Source: Hydrogenophaga sp. PAMC20947 (GTDB lineage Bacteria; Pseudomonadota; Gammaproteobacteria; Burkholderiales; Burkholderiaceae_C). From it: 64,000 bases of DNA. Within the stretch, counting starts at the first letter, position 1. Each line of letters begins with the position of its first letter. The position numbers and the translations under genes were made by a program. Location of the stretch: the NCBI RefSeq assembly GCF_004795855.1, contig NZ_CP039252.1, positions 3,906,001 through 3,970,000 of the forward strand. The letters are read 5' to 3'. Shown one piece after another: positions 18,432-28,883 of the stretch. The notes under the pieces are model-generated. The model searched no databases, was not told the DNA's origin, and saw only the letters and a program-made list of their open reading frames with translations.

Positions 18432-18950
18432 TCACCCAGAGACGCGGCGGGACGGGGGGCCGGAAGCCTCAAGGCCATAGGCCTCCAGACCCAGGGTGAC
18501 CACCGTGGCCACCTCATTGCCCACCAGTCCGTGGAATTCCGTCTGGGCCTGGTCCACCGCGTGCCGAAAGGCCGCCAGCCACAGCAAACCCGTCGCAGTG
18601 AACACGATGCGGCGTGCGCGTGCGTCGAGTGGATCGGGTTCGCGCCGCACCAGATCCCACGCCTCACACTGGTCCACCAGGTGGCCCATGGCCTGCTTGG
18701 TCATGCCCGCCGCCTGTGCCAGCACGGTCAGCCGTGAACCCTGCAAACCCAGGTGGCGGGTGATGTGGACATGGGCCGCTCCGATCTGATCGCGGGCGGC
18801 CAGGTTGGACAGCGCCAGCGGCACATTCGCGTCGTGCGCCATCAGGTGCAGCACCCGCTCATCAAACCGGCGCAGCGCCAGCCCCATGAGCCGACCCAGG
18901 TGCGTTTGGCGCCAGCGGTCATCGGGGGTGTGGGGAGGGCTGTCGGTCAT
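18432..18950 (-). CDS. MarR-family-like transcriptional regulator
   Basis: 172 residues. A winged helix-turn-helix is visible as LTVLAQAAGMTKQAMGHLVDQCEAWDLV followed by the wing DPLDARARRIVFTATG, the MarR layout. It would act as a dimeric repressor. The target is unknown. It stands alone between the two-component pair and recA. Confidence 0.75.
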   Translation of the reverse strand: MTDSPPHTPDDRWRQTHLGRLMGLALRRFDERVLHLMAHDANVPLALSNLAARDQIGAAHVHITRHLGLQGSRLTVLAQAAGMTKQAMGHLVDQCEAWDLVRREPDPLDARARRIVFTATGLLWLAAFRHAVDQAQTEFHGLVGNEVATVVTLGLEAYGLEASGPPSRRVSG

Positions 18951-18991
18951 GTGGATCGGTTCAAACGGTTTCCGGGGCGCTCGCCGTGGTC

Positions 18992-19032
18992 CCCTTGAGG
19001 AGGAAGGCGCGAAGCGGCGCAGGGGGGAGGCT
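18992..19032 (-). repeat. Truncated copy of the three-hairpin repeat
   Basis: Read on the minus strand, this holds CCCCCTGCGCCGCTTCGCGC and TCAAGGGG in the same order as the copy at 4756-4822, but the third stem is missing. Confidence 0.4.
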
Positions 19033-19093
19033 CATATAGTAAACTAAACTGACCAAAATATGGCTTGTTGGGGAAGTATCTCGCGATAGACTC

Positions 19094-19109
19094 CTGTTCA
19101 AGCATCCAG
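19094..19109. promoter_or_regulatory. Candidate LexA (SOS) box upstream of recA
   Basis: CTGTTCAAGCATCCAG fits CTG-N10-CAG and matches 7 of the 8 fixed bases of CTGT-N8-ACAG. It lies 75 bases before the recA start and just downstream of a weak TTGTTG/TAGACT promoter (19065-19092). Confidence 0.45.
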
Positions 19110-19183
19110 CCTGTACGCAATCACACAGGCCGGAAAGCGAACCCCCACTCATGGCACAACAACCGATCATCAAGGAGCCCACC

Positions 19184-20316
<1,133 letters not shown>

Positions 20317-20320
<4 letters not shown>

Positions 20321-20556
20321 CGGTTGCCGTGCGGGGGCCTCTGTCGGATGCTTTGCGCGAGAAGATCATCGCGGTATGTGATGCGAAGCTCGCCAGCAAA
20401 GGCCCCGGCGTGGGCTTGTCGTTTTACGCATTTTTTGCGAACAAAAACGATACCCCGGGTCTTTTGATCGAAGTGGCCACCTGGTGGATTCAAACCCAGC
20501 AGCTGGATCACTTCGAGAAAGCCTCGAAGATCAAGCAGCTGGTACAAGCGCAATGA
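20317..20556 (+). CDS. Small protein translationally coupled to recA
   Basis: 79 residues from a GTG start that overlaps the recA TGA (GTGA at 20317-20320). No membrane segment; sequence such as [43 protein letters not shown] looks like a folded soluble protein. I do not recognise the family. Its position between recA and recX suggests co-expression with SOS genes. Confidence 0.6.
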
Positions 20557-20628
20557 GCGCAATGACCCACATCTTCCCTGGCACCCTGGCCAAGCTCGCC
20601 AGGTTGCCCCCGTGCTCGCGATACGCCC

Positions 20629-21084
20629 ATGGCATTTGATCAACCATCCATGAAGGGCCGCGCCTTGCGTCTGCTCGGTCAGCGTGAGCACTCGCGCTTC
20701 GAGCTGGAGCGCAAGCTGCGCCAGCACGAGAATGAGCCCGGCGAGCTCGCCCGGGCGCTGGACGAGTTGCAGGCCAAGGGCTTCATCAATGAACAGCGGG
20801 TGCTGGAGTCGGTGGTGTTCCGGCGCGCACCGCGTCTGGGCGCCCAACGGGTGCGCCAAGAACTGCAGGCCAAGGGTCTGGCGCCCGAAGCCATTGCTCA
20901 AGCGGTGGCGGACCTGCAGGGCAGCGAGGTTCAGCGGGCGCACGACGTGTGGCACAAGAAATTCGGTGTACCCGCGGACGATGCCCAGGGTCGTGCCAAG
21001 CAGATGCGCTTTCTGGCGGGTCGGGGCTTTGGTGCCGAAGCGATCCGGCGCGTGGTCAAGGGCGCGTTCGACGAGTTTGATTGA
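20629..21084 (+). CDS. recX: Recombination regulator RecX
   Basis: 151 residues, all-helical with three repeated three-helix units (SMKGRALRLLGQREHSRFELERKL, ALDELQAKGFINEQRV, RVRQELQAKGLAPEAI). RecX binds the RecA filament groove and limits its activity. Position downstream of recA is canonical. Confidence 0.93.
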   Translation: MAFDQPSMKGRALRLLGQREHSRFELERKLRQHENEPGELARALDELQAKGFINEQRVLESVVFRRAPRLGAQRVRQELQAKGLAPEAIAQAVADLQGSEVQRAHDVWHKKFGVPADDAQGRAKQMRFLAGRGFGAEAIRRVVKGAFDEFD

Positions 21085-21214
21085 AGAAGACCGCCCGTGT
21101 GCTGTTCGGGCGCAGACGGGTTTTGAGTCCGGTGTGCTTGTTTTCTAGCGCACAACGCCGCGAAACCGTCCCGGGACCGGCTCGGGGCGCGCCGCCCAGG
21201 CCGCGCGGGAGAAC

Positions 21215-22138
21215 CTAAACCCCGAGCATCAGCTGCAGGTTTTGCACAGCCGCGCCGCTGGCGCCCTTGCCCAGGTTGTCCAGGCGGGCGATGACCACCG
21301 CGTGGCGGTGTGTTTCGTTGGCGAACACGCGAAGTTCCAGCTGGTTGGTGTCGTTCAACGCCGTGGCGCTGAGCTTGCCGTCGGCGGTCGCTGGTTCCAC
21401 CCGCACGAAGCCGCCCGCTGCTGCACTCGCGGCGTAATGGGCGTGGAGGGCGTCGTGCAGATCGCTGGCCTTGGGTTGACCGGGCAGCGCATCCAGGTGC
21501 ACCGGCAATTGCACCAGCATGCCTTGCTGGAAGTTGCCGACCGCTGGGATGAAGATGGGGCGGCGGGTCAGGCCGGTGTAGCGCTGGATTTCAGGGATGT
21601 GTTTGTGGGTCAGGCCCAGGGCGTAGGCCTCGTGCAGCGGCGCTTCGCCCTTTTCGTACGCTTCGATCATGGCGCGCCCGCCGCCGGAGTAACCGCTCAC
21701 CGAAGGCAGCGACACGGCATAGTCAGCGGGCAACAGGCCCGCTTCGATCAGGGGACGCAGGATCGCAATCGCGCCGGTGGCATAACAACCGGGGTTGGCC
21801 ACGCGGTCGGCTTGGGCCACCTTGGCGGTCTGGTCGGCGCTGAGTTCGGGAAAGCCGTAGGCCCATTGATCGTTGCAGCGGTGCGCGGTCGAGGCGTCGA
21901 TGATGCGGGGCTTTTTGCCGGGCAGTGCATCGATCATGGCCACCGATTCAAGGGCCGCGTCGTCGTGCAGGCACAAGATCACCAGATCCGCCTGGGCCAT
22001 GAGCTCGCGTTTGGCCTCGGGATCTTTGCGCCGCTCGGAGGCGATGCTGAGCAGCTCGAACTGGGGAAGTTTTTGCAGTCGTTCGCGAATCTGCAGGCCC
22101 GTGGTGCCGGCTTCGCCGTCGATGAAGATGAGGGCCAT
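21215..22138 (-). CDS. argC: N-acetyl-gamma-glutamyl-phosphate reductase, type 2
   Basis: 307 residues; the NADPH-dependent third step of arginine synthesis. The short form starts [18 protein letters not shown] (cofactor binding) and carries the catalytic cysteine in [10 protein letters not shown] (Cys118). Length fits the type 2 (AGPR_2) class, shorter than the E. coli type. It is convergent with recX. Confidence 0.92.
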   Translation of the reverse strand: MALIFIDGEAGTTGLQIRERLQKLPQFELLSIASERRKDPEAKRELMAQADLVILCLHDDAALESVAMIDALPGKKPRIIDASTAHRCNDQWAYGFPELSADQTAKVAQADRVANPGCYATGAIAILRPLIEAGLLPADYAVSLPSVSGYSGGGRAMIEAYEKGEAPLHEAYALGLTHKHIPEIQRYTGLTRRPIFIPAVGNFQQGMLVQLPVHLDALPGQPKASDLHDALHAHYAASAAAGGFVRVEPATADGKLSATALNDTNQLELRVFANETHRHAVVIARLDNLGKGASGAAVQNLQLMLGV

Positions 22139-22165
22139 GGTGTGTTCCGCCTTCCTGGTTGTCAG

Positions 22166-22193
22166 TTGGGATTCAGTGTAGCGGCAATATAAT
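22166..22193 (+). promoter_or_regulatory. Candidate sigma-70 promoter for sucCD
   Basis: TATAAT at 22188-22193 is preceded after 16 bases by TTGGGA (22166-22171). It would give a leader of roughly 135 bases before sucC. Confidence 0.4.
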
Positions 22194-22337
22194 TATGTAT
22201 TACGCCTCGCGTGATGCCACTGACTGTTGGTGCAGTGCAACATGATACAGTCATAGGTTGCTGTGTCCAATGCCCCCGCGCTGGTGACCCGAACGGTTGC
22301 CAGCTGAAACAACCCTTCATTCCTGAGAGAGACCCTC

Positions 22338-23504
<1,167 letters not shown>

Positions 23505-23532
23505 AGCAGCCTAACGCTCGAAGGAATACACC

Positions 23533-24426
23533 ATGTCGATCTACATCAACAAAGACACCAAAGTCATCACCCAGGGCATCACCGGCAAGACCGGTCAGTT
23601 CCACACGGAAAAATGCCAGGAATACGCAAACGGCAAAGAGTGCTTTGTCGCGGGCGTGAACCCCAAGAAGGCCGGCGAGTCGATCTTCAATATCCCGATC
23701 TACGCCTCGGTCAAGGAAGCTGCTTCTGAAACCGGCGCCACCGTGTCGGTGATCTATGTGCCGCCAGCCGGTGCCGCCGCTGCGATCTGGGAGGCCGTTG
23801 AGGCCGATCTGGATATGGCGATCTGCATCACCGAAGGCATTCCGGTCAAGGACATGCTGATCTTGCGCAACCGCATGAAGGCCAAGGAAGCCGCAGGCGG
23901 CAAGAAAACCTTGCTGCTGGGCCCCAACTGCCCCGGCCTGATCACGCCCGACGAAATCAAGATCGGCATCATGCCCGGGCATATCCACAAAAAAGGCCGC
24001 ATCGGTGTCGTGTCCCGTTCGGGCACGCTGACCTATGAAGCCGTGGCACAGCTGACCGAAATCGGTCTGGGCCAGTCGACCGCTGTCGGCATCGGTGGCG
24101 ACCCCATCAACGGCCTGAAGCACATCGATGTGATGCGCGCTTTCAATGAAGATCCCGACACCGATGCCGTGATCATGATTGGCGAAATCGGTGGTCCGGA
24201 CGAAGCCGAAGCCGCCGAATGGTGCCGTGACAACATGAAGAAGCCCATCGTCGGATTCATCGCGGGTGTCACCGCGCCTCCCGGCAAACGCATGGGCCAC
24301 GCTGGTGCGCTGATCTCTGGCGGCGCCGACACAGCCGACGCCAAGCTGGCGGTCATGGAAGCCTGCGGCTTCACCGTCACGCGCAATCCGTCGGAAATGG
24401 CGAAACTGCTCAAAGCGCTGCTCTGA
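23533..24426 (+). CDS. sucD: Succinyl-CoA synthetase, alpha subunit
   Basis: 297 residues. The N-terminal CoA-binding domain (TQGITGKTGQFHTE) is followed by the ligase domain with the phosphorylated histidine in KRMGHAGALISGG. It forms the alpha2beta2 or alpha-beta enzyme with SucC. A strong terminator closes the operon. Confidence 0.97.
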   Translation: MSIYINKDTKVITQGITGKTGQFHTEKCQEYANGKECFVAGVNPKKAGESIFNIPIYASVKEAASETGATVSVIYVPPAGAAAAIWEAVEADLDMAICITEGIPVKDMLILRNRMKAKEAAGGKKTLLLGPNCPGLITPDEIKIGIMPGHIHKKGRIGVVSRSGTLTYEAVAQLTEIGLGQSTAVGIGGDPINGLKHIDVMRAFNEDPDTDAVIMIGEIGGPDEAEAAEWCRDNMKKPIVGFIAGVTAPPGKRMGHAGALISGGADTADAKLAVMEACGFTVTRNPSEMAKLLKALL

Positions 24427-24444
24427 TTTCAGGCCGCTTCTGCG

Positions 24445-24476
24445 AAAAAAGGCAACGCTTGCGTTGCCTTTTTTCC
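24445..24476 (+). terminator. Rho-independent terminator of sucCD
   Basis: AAAAAAGGCAACGC pairs with GCGTTGCCTTTTTT around a two-base loop, 18 bases after the sucD stop. Confidence 0.85.
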
Positions 24477-24649
24477 GTTTTAGGCCCAGTGAATTTGATT
24501 AGCCTTGTGACCCACTGCAGGCACGCCTTGTCGGGAGGCGAGATATGAAACAAAATGCTACAGACCAAGACATGTCTCGGTTCTGAAGCAGCCCGTCTTC
24601 GCCCTTCTTCTCCGTCACGCCACCACACTTTGCCGACCCTCCGTCTTAC

Positions 24650-27343
24650 ATGAGTTCGCCCGCCCCACCTGCACGCCGCCGCCGCCGGATGTCCGACGCC
24701 GTGCTGGTGATCGCCGTCATGGCACTGGTGGTCCTGGCGCAGGTGACGACGCAGCTCTTCAACGGGCTGGAACTCAAGTTGTACGACGTGGCCAGCACCC
24801 GGACCGCTCGCCAACCCAGCGACCGCATCGCCATCATCGCCATCGACGACACCAGCATTGCCAACATCGGGCGTTGGCCCTGGCCCCGCGAAGTCCATGC
24901 GCAACTGATCGATCAGCTGACGCAAGCGGGTGCCAAAACCATCGCCCACACCGCCTTTTTCTTCGAGCCACAAACCGACCGCGGGCTCAGCAGCCTGCGG
25001 GCTTTGCGGGACCAGGTGCAGGCCACACCCACCACGCCAGGGCTGGACGATCTCGGCCCTGGCGCCCGTGCGCACCTGCTGGGTTTCATCGGACAGGCCG
25101 AGCAGACGCTGGACTCGGACCGACAATTGGCGCAGAGCATTGAACGCTCCGGGCGCGTGATTCTGCCGTCGCTGTTCACTTTGGGCGAACCCCAAGGGCC
25201 GCCCGACCAACCGTTGCCCGACTTCGCCCGGCGCCAGTCTTTGCCGGACGGCGTCTCGCTGGGCCTGCCGGCCACGGCGTCCCAGCAGCCCTTGCCCGCC
25301 CTGGGCGCTGCAGCCCTTGCGGTGGCGCACCTCAACCCATCGGTGGACACCGATGGGGCCGTGCGGGACGAACCCCTGCTGGTGCGGTTCGATGGCGTTG
25401 CCGTGCCTTCGATGGCGCTGGCATTGGCCGCCCACAGCCTGAACCTGGGCCCTTCGGATCTTCAGGTGTTGCCCGGTGGGGGCGTGATGATGGGCAAGAC
25501 GCGCATCGCCACCGACGAGCTCGGTCGCGTGCTGCCCCAGTTCTACCCCGAGCGGGACGGTCGCCCGCCCTTCAGCGCCGACTCGTTTTACGATGTGTTG
25601 GCCGGCAAAATCCCCGCGAGCAAGTACGCTGGCAAGCTTGTGATCATTGGCGCCACCGCCGCGGGGGTGGGCACGCTGTTCAACACACCCGTTTCGCCCA
25701 CGATGTCGCCCGCGGCCATCGTCGCTCACACCACGTCGAGCATCCTGCAAAACCACTTCATAGCCCAGCCGGTCTGGGGCGGCGCCTTGGTCCTCGGCGT
25801 CATCGCGCTGATCGCGGCCTACTTGATGGCGGTATTGCCGCGCCTCTCGGCCGGTGTGGGCGCTGGCGTGTCGGCGGCTTTGCTGCTGGGTTTGCTGCTC
25901 ACCGAATTCAGCCTGCTGTCTCAAGGCGCCATCTGGGTGCAGCTGGTGTTTCCCATGGCCTTGCTGCTGATCGGTCACCTCGCTCTGGTCACCCGGCGTT
26001 TTGGGGTCACCGAATCGGGCCAACGCCAGACCCAGGCCGAATCGGCTGAAACCAACCGCATGATGGGTCTGGCCCTGCAGGGCCAGGGCCAGCTCGACAT
26101 GGCGTTTGACCGCCTGCGCCGCGTGCCGCACAGCGAGGCCCTGATGGACAACCTCAAGCACCTCGCACTGGACTTTGAGCGCAAGCGCCAGTTCAACAAA
26201 GCCGAAGCCGTCTACGAACACATGGCCCGGCTGGATGCAGCCGATCCGGATGTGAAAAGCCGCCTGCAGCGCGCCCGCCACCTTTCCGAGACGGTGGTGC
26301 TGGGTGCGGGCGCATCCCACCCGGGCGGGACCTTGTTGCTCAACGGCAGCGGCGTTGAGAAACCCATGCTGGGCCGCTACCAGATCGACAAAGAGCTGGG
26401 CAAAGGCGCGATGGGGGTGGTTTACCAGGGGCGCGATCCCAAGATCGGGCGTGTCGTCGCGATCAAGACGCTGGCGCTGAGTGCGGAGTTTGAGGGCGCC
26501 GAGCTGCAAGATGCCCGCGAACGGTTCTTTCGTGAGGCCGAAACCGCCGGACGCCTGCAGCACCCCCACATCGTCACCATCTACGACGCCGGCGAAGAGC
26601 ACGATCTCGCCTTCATTGCCATGGAGTACTTGCGCGGACGCGATCTGGTGGAGCATGCGCGGGCGGGGCATCTGCTGCCCGTGGCCACGGTGCTGTCCAT
26701 TGGCGAGCGTGTGGCCCAGGCTCTGGACTATGCCCACCGCCACCAGGTGGTGCACCGCGACATCAAGCCGGGCAACATCATGTTCGACCCGGCATCCGAT
26801 ACCGTGAAAGTCACGGATTTCGGCATCGCCCGCATCACCGATGCCAACCGCACCAAGACCGGCATGGTGTTTGGCACACCGAGCTTCATGTCCCCCGAGC
26901 AGCTGGCCGGGCAACGTGTGGACGGTCGGGCCGACATCTACGCTCTGGGTGTCACACTCTTTCAATTGCTGACCGGCAGCCTGCCTTTTCAGGCCGATTC
27001 GCTGGCCGCCTTGATGTACCAGATCGCCAATGAGCCAGCGCCCGATGTGCGCTCGCTGCGGCCCGATCTGCCCGCTGCGCTCACGGCGCTGCTGAGCCGT
27101 TGCCTGGCCAAATCACCTGCAGAACGCTGCGCAAATGCGGCGGAGCTGGCGAGCGACTTGCGCGCCCTCATCGTCGTTTCCGACCTTGTGTCTGACACTG
27201 TCAGCGAGTTGAACGACAATCGGGGTTCTGCAACCGTTGCTTTTGCGCGAACACAAGCTTTGTCCCCACGCTTACCTGATCCAGTCGAGATGCCCGTCAA
27301 CGTTGCGCCGAGTGCGCGCGCTGCCGAGCCTCCCCCACGATGA
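24650..27343 (+). CDS. CHASE2-domain serine/threonine protein kinase
   Basis: 897 residues. One N-terminal membrane helix precedes an extracytoplasmic CHASE2 sensor (IAIIAIDDTSIANIGRWPWPR; to about 370). Three membrane helices (about 375-455) follow, then a helical linker and a C-terminal Hanks-type kinase (about 575-840). Kinase motifs are complete: LGKGAMGVVYQG, catalytic VVHRDIKPGN, TDFGIAR and GTPSFMSPEQ. It phosphorylates Ser/Thr in response to an external signal sensed by CHASE2. It heads an operon with a PP2C phosphatase, an FHA protein and a CHASE2 cyclase, so these are its likely antagonist and partner. Confidence 0.92.
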   Translation: MSSPAPPARRRRRMSDAVLVIAVMALVVLAQVTTQLFNGLELKLYDVASTRTARQPSDRIAIIAIDDTSIANIGRWPWPREVHAQLIDQLTQAGAKTIAHTAFFFEPQTDRGLSSLRALRDQVQATPTTPGLDDLGPGARAHLLGFIGQAEQTLDSDRQLAQSIERSGRVILPSLFTLGEPQGPPDQPLPDFARRQSLPDGVSLGLPATASQQPLPALGAAALAVAHLNPSVDTDGAVRDEPLLVRFDGVAVPSMALALAAHSLNLGPSDLQVLPGGGVMMGKTRIATDELGRVLPQFYPERDGRPPFSADSFYDVLAGKIPASKYAGKLVIIGATAAGVGTLFNTPVSPTMSPAAIVAHTTSSILQNHFIAQPVWGGALVLGVIALIAAYLMAVLPRLSAGVGAGVSAALLLGLLLTEFSLLSQGAIWVQLVFPMALLLIGHLALVTRRFGVTESGQRQTQAESAETNRMMGLALQGQGQLDMAFDRLRRVPHSEALMDNLKHLALDFERKRQFNKAEAVYEHMARLDAADPDVKSRLQRARHLSETVVLGAGASHPGGTLLLNGSGVEKPMLGRYQIDKELGKGAMGVVYQGRDPKIGRVVAIKTLALSAEFEGAELQDARERFFREAETAGRLQHPHIVTIYDAGEEHDLAFIAMEYLRGRDLVEHARAGHLLPVATVLSIGERVAQALDYAHRHQVVHRDIKPGNIMFDPASDTVKVTDFGIARITDANRTKTGMVFGTPSFMSPEQLAGQRVDGRADIYALGVTLFQLLTGSLPFQADSLAALMYQIANEPAPDVRSLRPDLPAALTALLSRCLAKSPAERCANAAELASDLRALIVVSDLVSDTVSELNDNRGSATVAFARTQALSPRLPDPVEMPVNVAPSARAAEPPPR

Positions 27344-27376
27344 CGGGCCACCCCCTCTTGCACTTTTACCCGCATC

Positions 27377-28165
27377 ATGATCTTTGAGTATTTCGCCCAG
27401 ACAGATCCCGGCATGGTCCGGGACAACAACGAGGACTCCATCGTCGTGGACGAGGACAACCAGTTGCTGGTCCTGGCCGATGGCATGGGCGGCTACAACG
27501 CAGGCGAGGTGGCCAGCGCCATGGCCACCACCTTCATCAAGACCGAGCTGGGCCGCTGGCTGGCTGAAGGCGGGCATGAGGCTTCAGGACGAGAGCTCAA
27601 GCGCGCAATGGAAATCTGCATCGACAACGCCAACCGGTCCATCTTCAATGCGGCCAATGCCAACCCGACCTATGCGGGCATGGGCACCACCATGGTCATG
27701 GGGTTGTTCATTGGCTCAAGGGTGATGGTGGGCCATGTCGGGGATTCGCGCTGCTACCGTTTGCGGGGCGAAACGCTGCAACAGCTCACACGCGACCATT
27801 CGCTGCTACAAGAGCAGATCGATGCCGGGTTGCTCACGCCCGAGCAGGCGCAATTCGCGACGCACAAGAATTTGGTCACGCGGGCACTGGGTGTTGAAGA
27901 CACAGTGTTGCTAGAAGTTAACGAATATCGCGTCGAGGACGGCGATACTTACTTATTCTGTTCGGACGGGCTCAGTGATATGGTGCCCGACGAACGTTTG
28001 GCTGCCATCCTGCAAGGTGAGGGCTCGCTGGCAGAACGCGGGAGCGCTCTCGTCGACACGGCCAACGAACAAGGCGGGCGGGACAATATTTCGGTGATAC
28101 TGGCGCATACCCGTTCCAAGCCGATCCGCAGAGGCTTGTTGTCGCGTATGCTAAGGCAACCGTAG
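27377..28165 (+). CDS. PP2C-family serine/threonine phosphatase
   Basis: 262 residues. The metal-binding motifs of PPM phosphatases are all visible: RDNNEDS, LADGMGGYNAGE, GMGTTMV, VGDSRCYRL, CSDGLSDMV and GGRDNISVIL. Cytoplasmic, no membrane segment. It begins 33 bases after the kinase gene and most likely reverses its phosphorylations. Confidence 0.95.
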   Translation: MIFEYFAQTDPGMVRDNNEDSIVVDEDNQLLVLADGMGGYNAGEVASAMATTFIKTELGRWLAEGGHEASGRELKRAMEICIDNANRSIFNAANANPTYAGMGTTMVMGLFIGSRVMVGHVGDSRCYRLRGETLQQLTRDHSLLQEQIDAGLLTPEQAQFATHKNLVTRALGVEDTVLLEVNEYRVEDGDTYLFCSDGLSDMVPDERLAAILQGEGSLAERGSALVDTANEQGGRDNISVILAHTRSKPIRRGLLSRMLRQP

Positions 28166-28213
28166 TCAAGTAGCTATTTAGAATTAGTTCATCAGGTTCC
28201 AGAGGAGTCGGCC

Positions 28214-28840
28214 ATGCCGAAAATGATCGTTTCCATCGATGGCGTCGTCATCAAGGAAGTCCAGCTGACCAAAGACCGCACCACGCTCGGTCGGCGGCCG
28301 TACAACGACATCGTGATCGACAATTTGGCGGTCAGCGGTGAGCATGCTGTCATGCAGATGTCGGGTGCCGAGGTGTTTCTGGAAGACCTCAACAGCACCA
28401 ACGGCACCTACGTCAACGGCAAAGCCATCAAGAAGCAGCTGCTGCAAAACGGCGACACGGTCGAGATCGGCAAGTACAAGATCAAGTTCGTGCACGACGG
28501 CGTGCCCGGGGGCTACGAAAAGACCACGGTGATTCACTCCGGCTCTGTGGTTGGTGAGCCCGAGGCCGCCAGTTCGGTGGGCAGCGCAGCGATCAAGGTG
28601 ATGTCCGGTGCGGCCACTGGGCGTGAAGTGCCGTTGGTCAAAGTGGTCACCACCATCGGCAAACCGGGTGTGGCGGTTGCGGCCATCACCCGCCGCCCCC
28701 ATGGCTATGTCGTGGCACTGGTCGAAGGCGCGGTCAAGCCCACCGTCAATGGCACACCCCTGGGCGCCGATGCCATCGGCCTCAAGCATGGCGATCTGAT
28801 CGAACTCGCCGGCACCCAGATGCAGTTCATCCAGAACTGA
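28214..28840 (+). CDS. FHA domain protein
   Basis: 208 residues. The N-terminal FHA domain carries TLGRRPYNDIVID, SGEHAVM and LNSTNGTYVNGK, the phosphothreonine-binding loops. The C-terminal half (about 128-208) looks like a second, degenerate FHA fold (TIGKPGVAVAAITRR, PTVNGTPLG). An AGAGGAG box precedes the ATG. It is probably the phospho-dependent adaptor or a substrate of the upstream kinase. Confidence 0.9.
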   Translation: MPKMIVSIDGVVIKEVQLTKDRTTLGRRPYNDIVIDNLAVSGEHAVMQMSGAEVFLEDLNSTNGTYVNGKAIKKQLLQNGDTVEIGKYKIKFVHDGVPGGYEKTTVIHSGSVVGEPEAASSVGSAAIKVMSGAATGREVPLVKVVTTIGKPGVAVAAITRRPHGYVVALVEGAVKPTVNGTPLGADAIGLKHGDLIELAGTQMQFIQN

Positions 28841-28883
28841 TGCGTCCAACCCGGCCGTGGCCGGGTTGAGTGCGGCACCCCCG

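Noticed and set aside
24410..26965. An 851-codon open frame antisense to the CHASE2 kinase
   Set aside because: Shadow of a high-GC coding strand; composition typical of antisense translation.
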